Assembly: GCA_021186555.1 (NCBI GenBank)
Contig: JAJKFL010000007.1
Location: forward strand, 26,896,677-26,960,676
Direction: 5' to 3'
From: Reticulitermes speratus
Taxonomy: Eukaryota; Arthropoda; Insecta; Blattodea; Rhinotermitidae
DNA: 64,000 bases
The translations under genes were made by a program, and so were the position numbers. The notes under the pieces were generated by a model, which did no database searches, was not told the origin of the DNA, and was given only the letters and a program-made list of their open reading frames with translations. Positions 27,501 to 39,500 of the stretch are shown in pieces; position 1 is the stretch's first letter, and each line of letters starts with the position of its first letter.

Positions 27501-30500
27501 AAAAAATTTTCCATGTATTTTTCGTATCTTGCCCAAATAATTATTTTGATTTGATCACCCTAATAATATCTGGTGTAAAGTACACAATATAAAAACTCCT
27601 CATTTTCAATTTTCTGCATCCCCTTGTTATTTTCTGATTCTTATATTAAAAAATTTTCCTCAGTGCACTTTTCTGAAGCACAATGAGTGAAACTCTTCAA
27701 ACAACTTTGGATTCCAAGCATTAGATGCACTGTGATTCTTGTGGTGATTCTGAAGCAAAGTCTTATGTACTGGGAAATACAATAATTTTGATGATGTATA
27801 TAACTGAACAGCTGTTACTTCTACTGTGTTGCAGCATTGAGTCAACTCTGGGTGTTGGGATCTCAGCGGTGTCCCTGACTGGTGAAGGACGGGAGTCCAG
27901 CGAGAGTTCCTTCACACCTTTGCGAGTTATTCACATCCCCTACCACATATTCAGCATGATTGACATCTGTGATACAACCAAACTGATTACTCTGGAGGAA
28001 CGTGTACTGATCTATTATAAATATGACAACAATCCTATCAACTGTGTGAAGATCTTTAACAGTGTCTACCACACTAAACCTTTTGGTTTCAGGTTAGTGT
28101 ACATACATCATGTTCTTTGTTAGCTTCTCCATCGTATAACCCAAATCCAACCAAGCTTCACTTGCTGAAATTTGCCTTGTTCTGCATAATTAATATCTAA
28201 ATCTTTTCCTGTGCTTATATTTAGGATCTACTTTTAGATTATCATAAATTTTCTGCTAAATATTGATGCTGAAATATTAAGCTAGGCTATAATTTTAACC
28301 AAATACCAGCACAGAATTTGTGATTAGAGTAAATGAAGAAGGACAAAATGGGGATCATAAGGACAAGGGACCTAACTTATATGGAGATGTGCTTGTGAGA
28401 GATGGATTAAAGAGACATGAAAACAAGGAAAGGAGAATAGAAATAGTATTGAAAAACATAAAGGGAATTTTTGTTTTTTTGGTTGATTAGTGCATGTTTT
28501 ATAGGGACAGATCATGGTGATAATAATAAATTGGAAAGAATGTGATTGTGGCCTAATTTGACTAAATGCATAAGCTGTAACAGTTACATTAGAGTTGTAG
28601 CATTTCGTTGGGAGGGACTGAGGAGAACTACAAAATGCTTTACTCAGGATAGCCTGTCTCCAAACCGAGATTTGAACCTAGGTTCTCCCAATTGTGTTGC
28701 CCATTCAGCCACATTGTTCGGTCAGACAGAAAATTAGGGTAGGAATATACAGGATGTTTTTAATGTGGGATTGTATGTTGTAGAAAGATGACATTGTTGC
28801 TGTATAGCAACTGATGACACTATCTGCTCTGCAATGCTCATTCCCACATTAAGAAACGCCCTGTATGAAATGAATAATAATAATAATAATAATTTCTGCA
28901 GCATGTTAAGACAGCTAGTTATTTCTCTGAGTTACAGATTTAAAAAGCCTCCTCCATTAATATTTGCTTAACTGCGAGACCTAAATACTAGTACTATCGT
29001 AGGAATTGTAAGCAAGAACCGAAGTCAGTCCACTGCCCTGCTCATGAACATTCCCTCAATTCATGTTTTCCCTTACAGTAAGAGAGTAAGTTTCACAGCC
29101 ATTGTACATAAAATGAAAGGCAAAATATGATTTTATATATTTTAATCTTCCTTGTGCAGAAATAGGAAAATGAAATAACCTCCCACATTTAATATGTTGT
29201 TAATTTGATCTGAATATTGTTTTAATTTTTTGTTACTCTTTGTTACTCTAGTTTGGAATACTTGGTTGTGTTACATTTTCAGTTGATTTGTCAACAGCTG
29301 ATGTGTTCTGGTTGTTTCAGACTTCTCCAGTTCAACCTGTTCAATTCTACTAACAAGCCAGGGAAGCCAGACAGCATCACCCTGTATGATGGTGATATTT
29401 ACAACGTAACCAGTAAGATAATTGCCAATATTGAGGTTGGGAGTCACAATGAGAAGAGGCTGTTCCGCACAAAGGGGCCAAGACTCAGTGTGAAGCTGTT
29501 TGCAACTGGAGCCAGCAGCTACCATGGTTTTGTTGCTGAGATTGTTACGCTTCCTATATCAGCTATTGGATTTAGTAAGTTATGCACAACACTGATGAGT
29601 AATTATGATTAATTTAATGATGCTGTGTATAGCTCAGGCTATGTACTGTACAGTGTTAGGATGATTAGCATGCACTGAACTGGAAAGAATGTGAAAGGAA
29701 GGAGTAATGGTTTGTTTTCTGAAGGAGCTGAGGAAAACCACAAAAATAGTCATTCAGGATAACTGATATCCTGGTTGAAATTTGAATCAGCTACCTCTCA
29801 ACTGAAATTCAAAAGAGCTACTGCCTAATTGAACTTGCTCAATAGCTGCGTCTTGATAACTGTGTGTACTTTGTGCAGCACATGATATAATATATTATAG
29901 AGGTTCTCTGTGCATGTCACATTTCTAAAAAGAATAACATTTGGTATTAATGGTCAACACTAAAAGGTGCTGGATGTATTTAATTTTGGTTAATATCTGT
30001 CTAAAGTGGGAGCTGAAATCAGTTCTCAGTTTGTTTTAAATATATTTCATCATACAAAATACTGGCACACAACTACAGCTGTGTATGTGTTATGACAATC
30101 TAACCCTCTGGTGACAGAGAGTATGGTTGACTGGTGAGCACCCCTGCTTCATGTTCAGGAAGTCCCAGGTTCAATTCTTGGCCCGGAGACCAACTATCAT
30201 GACTGAAGTTTTTTCTAGTTTTCCTCAATCATATGAGGAAAATAATGAAATTGTTGCTTAAAACAGATCACAACCTTTTCTCGGTTTTTTTCCAAATTTG
30301 TAATTGAAAATGTTCTTATATTACAGGGTCCTTATTTTATGTGACCTCTATTAGCAATCATTTCCCTCTACTACGCCATCGTGTGTGTGAGCAGTTGGCC
30401 GAGTGGGTACATTAACATGATAAACAAGCCAAAAAGAAATACCATTTGATAGTTGTCACAAAAATAATTACCGTATATTATGGTGTACAAATAGTGCAGA

Positions 30501-33500
30501 CAAATAAGTCCATTAATCATCTAAGAGGCAGTAAATCGGTGAACGCACTCAAGTGCTTTGAAAAAATTATTGTGACGTTTTCGTTGTGCATGCAGATCGT
30601 GACGTACAGCACAACATCTCCTTCTCGCTGCTGGCAGACAATCGACAAGGTGCCATCAACTATGCAAGTGCAGGAGAAGTGAATCCAACTGTGACGATGG
30701 AGTGGAACCAGTTCAGTAACAACTGCAAGAAACTCTATGGCAACTTCACAACTTGCCAAGCAGCTATTGACATGGATATTCAGAACACTCAGAGTGTGTA
30801 CTTCAGGGTAAGATTAAGTGCAAAAGTTTTCCAGGGAACCCTTCATCCATCCAAAATGTCTTTGTGCAGTTACCATAAGCAATTCATATCTGTCCATCTT
30901 TTGTATGCTGTCTTAGGTATAAACTGGGGAGGTTGGTAATAGTGCAGTTTTTTGTGAGTTTGATAGTTCAAATCTCACCTGGTTCACTGGTTAGCCTAAC
31001 AATGGTCTAGTGTCTTTTGTGGGTTTTCTCAGTATCTCCCAGTAAGTGCCAGGAACCTTGAAATAAACAACACCTTTGTAATTCTTACCAACTTCCCATT
31101 TATAATCTCCCCATCTTATTTGATATTTTATAACCTTGTCAATTAAAACAGCATTATTTAATTAACTCAGGAATCTATCAATTATCTTAGGTACAAATAT
31201 ACTTGAAAGCAAATTAGGTACATGGAACAGGACATTTATGAACAAGCAACACTTATTCAGTTTTTCAAGATGGTGCCTGTTATGGGACCTGGCATTACAT
31301 ATGAGGAAATGAGAAATGAAATGGTGTTTTGGTCAATGGAATAGACCACTTCTGGGACCTTGTTATAGATGGGAGGATAATATTGAAGTGTATACTACAG
31401 AACTGTGTTATAACTGTGGCGACTGAAATTTAACTTGTTTAGGATTGGGTTCAATGGCAGGTTTTTTTTTTGAACATTATAATGAAATTTCAGGTTCTAT
31501 GTTAGCAGGACATTTTTTGGCCATTTGAGAAACTGTCAGCTTTTCATGAAAAGCCCTGGAGTTACTTAAGCGTTAGGAGAGTTGAGATTCCCGCAGTGGT
31601 GTGAATTAATTTTAAAAGTCTTCTGGGACGTTATGTTATCTTGTTGTGAAGTAGTTACTGACATTGTGAAAGATTGTAGTTCTTTCATTTTCATGGTCAA
31701 TCAGTCCAAGAAGAATTTAAGAATGAAGGTTATATGTCGGGAACTATTTGCCCAGTAACACAGCTAACACCCCAGAAGACTTGAATCCTCAAGAGGAATT
31801 GTTACCATGTCTCCTGTTCATATTACAGAATAATTTGGTACGGCACAATCAGGGAGGATTATCCATACATGCTGACTCAGGTGGCTCAGCTACATCACTG
31901 AAAGGTTGGATTCATAACAACCTGTTCACCAACAACAGAAACAATCCTGCCCTCTATTTGGAGGGAAGACAAAGCAGCCCATACCAAGAAGTCACCATTT
32001 ATAGAAACTACTTCACCAAGAATGTCTCACCATATAAAAATATCATTATTCTGAAACAGGTGATGCTCACAGATTTGTATCATAATATTTGACAGTGACA
32101 TTTATTGTGCAGTGAATGTATAAATGATGTAATTCTTACTAATATTTAACTGTAGCTATAAATTTTCCCAGACATGTAAATCTTAAAACATTCACTGACA
32201 ATCTTATCACCTGATTGGCTGAAGTTTGCTGCCTATCAGTGCCAATCCTGTCAAAAGATGGGCTGTTGCTACTGTGCATGTACATGTTATTTTCTCCCAT
32301 AGGTGTCACTCATACACAGAGAAGCTTTTTAAGTGTAGATTCTTGAAGCTTGAAAGGGTCAAAATACACAACATACTGGATGGTTTCCTGAAAATATTGT
32401 GATGTCTTGACTTTCTGTCTAACATTTTTACCTATAATAGAACTTCAGCAGTTGAAGCAATATCAAGAATCTTCTGTAGTGAATGTGTAACATTTGCGAG
32501 AGGTACCTCTCTGTCCAATGACAAAGCTTTCAAAATTAAATTTTTCTTATGTTGGTCTCTTAACATACGCAAGAATTACATGCAATAGAAATTGGATTTT
32601 AAAACATTGGCCAGATTAGATGGTGGCAGGTCTAGCAAAACTTATGTTACTGGCTCAATCTGATAATGACAGGTAAACGACTGATAAAACAAGTAACTTC
32701 ACTGTCTAACTTATTGAAATTATTGCAGGTTGTGTCAAACTTCTCTTACAATTATGTACATGACAACTGGGGTTATCACATTTTGGAGGTGTCTGGATTT
32801 GAGAAGGTGCGACTCCCTATTTACCAGACCACTTCACACAACGGCTTCTACAAGTATGTAGCTACATCTTCTAAGACACTTAGGAGACAAATTGGATTTG
32901 TATTTTCTCTGTGCTTAAACCATGTTCCATACTGTTAACCTGCTCCAGGAAAACTTGTCTAAAACAGAAACTGGCCAAAATATAAACCTGATTTTATCAT
33001 GTAAGCAAGAATAGAACACAGTGAAAAAATATTTGTAATAATTGTAAAGTGTGTAATGCAGTACCTGAAATGAAAAACAGGGATTTAACACAAACATGTT
33101 TTGTTTGAATACTGTGAGAGGGTTAATGTCTCTTTGTGTAAGAAACAAGACAGGTTTGTTCCCAACTTCTGTTTAAGTCATCTCATATCTGATAGTGTTC
33201 ATTTCATAGTATTAACTGTGGTCGTCTTGCTGTGCAGGAATTATGCACTGCACCGGGAGTCTCGTGGGACTATCGTGGCAGGAACAGCAGGACAGCAGTT
33301 TGTTGACAATGTTTTCTTCAATCCTGACAATGATTACGAGATTGTTACTGTCAACAGATCGCTGTAAGTACACTACACACACTTATGTGTACTGATTTAT
33401 TTTTTAGTTTCTGTTTGAAGCTATGTACATGATAATCCAAATGGGCTGTTTACATACTCGTACCTGCATAATTCAACGCTTTTTTATCTGCATAAGCTGC

Positions 33501-36500
33501 CTACGTTGTGGTGGTAGGTATTTGTCTAACAAGTACATGTTAATTACATAATAGTGTATATTAATAAGGAATTTATCAACATATTTTATTCACATTTTAA
33601 GTATTCACTTTGCAACATATCTCATAATTCAAATCAGTGATATACTGTGAGACTATACACAGAGAATTTAAATAGAAGATAGAACATAAATCTGTTTTCC
33701 TCACCACAATATTGTTTAGGAAAGTGCAGCAACTTTTTCCTTTCTTCTTTCAATTCTTTTCAAATTATTGTAATTGTTTTATGCTATGGTCACTAGTCTG
33801 TAGAGCCATCAGCTGCTGATATTTACTAGGACATGAAATATAGTGTGCATGGAGCTACATTAATATTTCTTCAATATAATGTTTTGAAGTTTAAATTTAT
33901 GACTTTCTGAATAGTTATCCCATAACTTCAAATATATTTGAATGTGCCCTCAAAATACAGCATATTCTCGAAGATATCATTTATTATATATTTGCGTATT
34001 AATGCCGATTCTATTAATATGATTATAGATCTGGTTTATCAGTAGTCTGAACAGAAGTCAGGCTCTGTCAAACTGATGACAGAGAGGTTTTTACAACACT
34101 TTACAAGAAGTGAGGTCTCTGTATGTTGAATGGATTGAACTCATTGCTCCAGAAACCAAAACTCTTTGTTTGTGAAATTGTATTTATTTATTTATTTTTA
34201 AATCCGTACAGGATTTTGTAAAGTTTCTGAAGCCTGTTTAAATCATAAGTAAAGTTATATAGTGTATTTTTTTTTTTTGCTGAGGTTTAACAATATTTTC
34301 AGTTTTAAAGGAATCGTAACGAAAACTGTAGGAGATTAATAAGGCAAGAGCTCTTCATCTCTAACATCTTAATTTATTTGCTTTTTGGAATTTCATAAAA
34401 CTTTGTACGAAGGCAGAGAAAACCTATCGTTGATATGATGTTAAAAATGTAGAACCCATCTGAGATCTCGTATTTCATCTCCTTACCCACTGGAATATCA
34501 AATGTTTTAGGAAAGTGTTGCTCCATTTGGTTTATCCCCAAAATGCATTGACTTATTAAGTAAGTTTATTGGATATAATATGCATGTTTCATTTTTCTCT
34601 GCAAAATTTTTCCAGAACATATTTTCGTCCAATAAATATTTATTGAGTCACAAAAAAGTTATGCTGAAGATGCAGGCCCTAAACATATGTAGGTCTTCAT
34701 TCAATATCTGTTATTTTTATTTGACTTTAATCAAAACTGGAATGTACGGAACAATTTTAGACAGTATAATTTTGTGAGGAAAATATTTGGTACTGAGTGT
34801 GTTAACTGTTAGTGAAGACATGTGTAGTGTACAGAAAAACTCTGTCCTATCTCATGTGGTATAGCTAAATGAAGAGAGCTTATGTATTGCAACAAGAACT
34901 GAAATACATTCTAATTCTGGTTACTGACATTTGAAAGCATGTAATGGATATAAAAGTGGTTCTCCTTTCTCTTTTTTTGGTTCTGGCTGCAATCTCAAAC
35001 ACCAGGGCAGGTATAAATAGGTAAGACAAACAGCTGGTTGTATGTGTTGGGTATGTGAATGCAATGCTTGTAGGTAACATGTGTAACGTGTATTTCTTGC
35101 AGAATGCCTGGTGGACTAGAACACTATAAAACAGCAGTGATTTGTCCAGTGTCCTGTATGTCTGACACCACACATTACCGCAGGCTACAAATCTTAGATG
35201 TTACTAGTGCATCTAAACATGATACAATAATTAACACCTTTAGTAGTATTTTAGCCAGCTTAGCATAGTGGAATAGTGGCTTGGCTATGGGCTGGATAGC
35301 TGAGGAGTTGTGGTTTGATTCCCAGCAGGAGCAAGAGATTTTTCTCTCCTCTGAAGTGTCCAGACTGGCCCTGGGGTCCACACAGTCTCCTATTCAATGG
35401 GTACCATGCGCTTTTTCCCTGAGCATAAAGCATCTGGGGCACTGAGCTTACCAGTTACCTCCATCTAGTGCTAAGGTTAAGAATGAGTGGATTTATGTAG
35501 GATTAAAATTTAAGAGACATTGTAAATGTCTATAAAACATCCATAATTCAAATTTTTTATTAGGGCATATGAATCAGTGCCTGTTATCAGACATGCACAT
35601 TGTCAAAGGATGTGGGGTTGATATGTGCTGTAGCAGTGAAGCTCAAAATTTATGTCATATTCCTCAAAACTTGGGTGGTAAAATTATTAAGTGCTGCAAA
35701 GGGGTAATGGTGGGGTGAAAAGTAGTTATGTTCAACACGAATTGTTGTTTCTGAGAAGAATACAAAGAGAAAGTTGCTAGTTGTAAAACAGTAACCTTTA
35801 AAATTGTGGATAAAATATTTATTATATAATGATAACTAGAATTCTGGGCCAGCATTAATGAGGCTGTAAACTGCTACTCTGTGAAACAACGGTCAAGAAA
35901 GCGTATTTAAAATTGCTTAAAACAGCAGTTTTACTTATAAGAGCTTTTTTACTCTTCAAAATTTCATCATCTTTGATTTCTGACCCTTGCAGCAGTCATT
36001 ACAATTTGATATTCAGATACAACATTGTGACTGGGAAGTTAGCAAAATTAACCTTGGAAATATATCAGAACTATCATGTAAGTCTTTTGAAACATTATCT
36101 CCATTTAAGGCATTGATTTTTAAATGTTGCATAATTTAATTCACATCAAACATTAGTGTCATGGAGATTAGGTCTAAATTGCAAAGACAGGGTTGTGCTA
36201 CATAAACGGAAATTACATCCCTTTAAGTATAGCGAAGTCAAGCTGGCCTCACCATTCACACATATTGTATATAAGACTTTACTTTCTTGCAGCAAAGTGA
36301 CTTTATTTATTGACATAACAAGCTTTAATCACTTGCTATCCATGTGCAGTTTTTTTGGATCTCATACAAAATTCTGGTCGCTTTTAGATGAATATGTCAA
36401 TTACAAAGGCCAATTACTCAGATTTCCTCGGTAGTGTGGAAAATTTGCTGTATGTACAGAATTGGGTGGTGTGGTTCGCAATGTTAGGAATCCTAGATGT

Positions 36501-39500
36501 GTCCATGTCCATGTGGAACAGTTGTGTTAGCTGATCTAATCAAATTTATGTTTGTGACATAATGCATTTTGTGTTTGTGTTCATGCTAGATTGCTGCACT
36601 GTCTGGATATCTGTATGTACTAAGGGCTGAATTTTGTTCCTCACTGATAACAAACAAGTTCTTAACCCCTCTGTTGTTTTTTATGACATACAGTATTTAT
36701 CCCATTGCACAATTTGTGTGTTTGTGTGCTTATCTTGTGAAGCTACAATGTGTTTGGCCTATGTGATTTCTGTTGAGCTGTGTAGTAAAACAATCAGGAG
36801 GTTTGTATCATAATCTTCTTAAGAAAATGGAGATTGTGTGCTTGTTCCATGACTTATGTTGATTTTTTTGGCAGTTGAAGAGTAGTACAGCAAATACAAA
36901 GGGTTTTGTTGTATGTGTGATGCATGTTATGGCTTCCTCCATAGGGCACAAACAGATTGAAAATGGTAGCAGCTAGTGAGTTAATGACCAACATGCTGGA
37001 ATATTTTCTTGATGATGAAAATTAATTTTATTCCATACATACTGTGTGGATGTTATAATTTACGGTATTTTTCTTGTCCACTGCCTTACATTGAGGATGA
37101 TGTGGGGTAGTGTCAAAACACATTTGTTACTAATAAATTAGTGGAAGTGCAAGGCAGCAGACAAGAACAACAGTGAAAATGAATTTGTAAGAGTAAGGGA
37201 ACAGACAAAAATGTGTAAGATTTTGATTGTTCTTGGCACTGACATGAGAAAAGTATTTCTGGTACGCAAACTAAACATTTAATTAGGAGATGTTGTGTTT
37301 TGCTTGAAATTTAAAAAAATAACAAGTTTTCTGATACATTAACTGCAACAATAACAATTTAGCTAGGACCATAAAATTATATGGGAGTTCCCAAAATTGA
37401 AATTCCGAAAGTTAACCTTCTGTCAAGCATATCAACTGAGTGTTTCCAATGGAGGCTTGTGACTTAGATTTTTGTTGAGAGTTTATGTACAATAAAATTA
37501 AAAGTAATTTGTTCAGCACTTGTTTATTCTCGCTTTGTAGCTATTGACGGAAGTCCCATGCTCCTTTATTTCTTGGGATTTCCAGTGACTTAAATTTTGT
37601 GATCAAATGTTTTGTACTAACTTATGAACGACTAATGTCACTCTGCTTCACTGTTGTGATCTGTCAGAGCTGTCCTAATTTAAGGTATCAGTGGCAGAAT
37701 ATGTTCAATTGTCATCACCAAAGGAATTTCCTGTTGTGCCAATTTGATCAGTTAAATTTTCTCTGAAATATGTTAACAAGCTGCTGGTGCTATGTGACTA
37801 ACTTGTTGCATGTCTGCCTCCTTGCAGCAGTCATGATGTATGGAAGACTCCAATTGATGCAAAGCACAACTGGTGGGGATACAATGAGACTCTTGCTGTG
37901 ACGGGTCGCATATGTGACCACAGCGATGACCTTGATTTACTGGAGGTGGACTTCAGACCATTCCATTTGAATAATAGAAGTGTCTTGAGTGGAAAATGTC
38001 CACCTGGTTGGAGTCAAGTAGGAGACACCTGTTATATTTACATTGGGGCTCCAATGGTGTTTGAAGAAGCTCGTTCATTCTGTCGGGTAAATCTGGTTTG
38101 ATTTAATATTGTGTTTGCAGTGGAATTTGTTACTGTCCATCTCTAAATATGAGGAAACTCCATCATATTTGTTTTTGGTTTATATAATTGTTAGTAGCTG
38201 AAAGGGAATATGGCATCCAATATAGCCTTCAGTGATAGAGAATTTTAAATGGCTAAGTGGGAATATATATATACTTGCACGATGCAGTCTGTTGGAACAG
38301 AAATTGGTCACCCCATTGTGTTATTTTCTTATGCTTGAGATGTAGACCCCAGTTAAAGTATGTTTTGTTTTAACCATTCAATGCAAATGCTTACACTTAA
38401 ATGTCAGATTTAATCATTGTGACATTCTTTGTCATAGATAATCTTGGTACAGTTAATGAGTGTAATTGCAGGTGCCTGTTTTTGTGACAGGTGACAGTAT
38501 GACTGCATGAAGACAGAGGTCTGAATTTGTAGGTTTTCTATATCCACTTTTTGGTTACTGATAGTTCTAAGAAGGTTGCATTAGTAGAAAGGATGTAGAA
38601 GAAGTGATTATGGCCCTGAGGTATGGTGTTTGCCTGCCTGGAGGGACTGAAGAAAAACCATAGAAGTAATAATAGCTAGTCTCCAGGCTGAGATTCAAAC
38701 CCGTTACCTCTCAGATATGATGCAGGAAGCTACCCATTACCCTGTGACATTCCATCTACACACTATCTGAAGTGCTGTGAACATGTTAGTATTATTTAGA
38801 ACAATTGTTATAAAATATTTTAAGACTAATTTTTCTCAGTTTTTAGTAGAATATAGTGTTGAACATTTCAATTCTTAGGCTAGCAGAGAATGGGTTAACA
38901 GTGTTCAAATTTCAACCTCATATTGATTTCCAGTCTGTCAACGCATCAATGCCATATGTGATGAGCAACTACCTAGTGCTGTACCATTTTCTGCGACGCC
39001 AGCAACAAAACTATCAGTATTATGATCGTGTGTGGGTGCAGCATATTGATATGATCAACCGATGCACAGTATTACAGTACCAGAGGGTTGAAGTTGACAA
39101 CTGTCAGAGGCTTAGCCCCTTCCTTTGTGAGATTGGTGAGTAAACAGTGACACATGTTATGCATTAACTGAACATATAATCTGGTTCAGATAGTCATACA
39201 ATCCAACATGAGTGAAATAAAATTATTTGTTTTTAATATTGTTGTCGTTTTTTTTTTTTTCCTGGAAAAGACTTATTACTTCATTACACATTTTTTTGTG
39301 ATAAATTTGTCAGATCTAACCCCAAGTATTTGTTCAGTTGTTGACTTCAAACAACATTTAATTACCACACGACGCCGTGTAATAACCCAGAAGACCACAG
39401 ATTTCATCAACATCGTGGCGGAAGCCTGAAATCAACATTTAATATGAAATTTGTTGGTATTTTTATGGTCTGTCTCCATACCAAATTTCAAATTTCAGTG

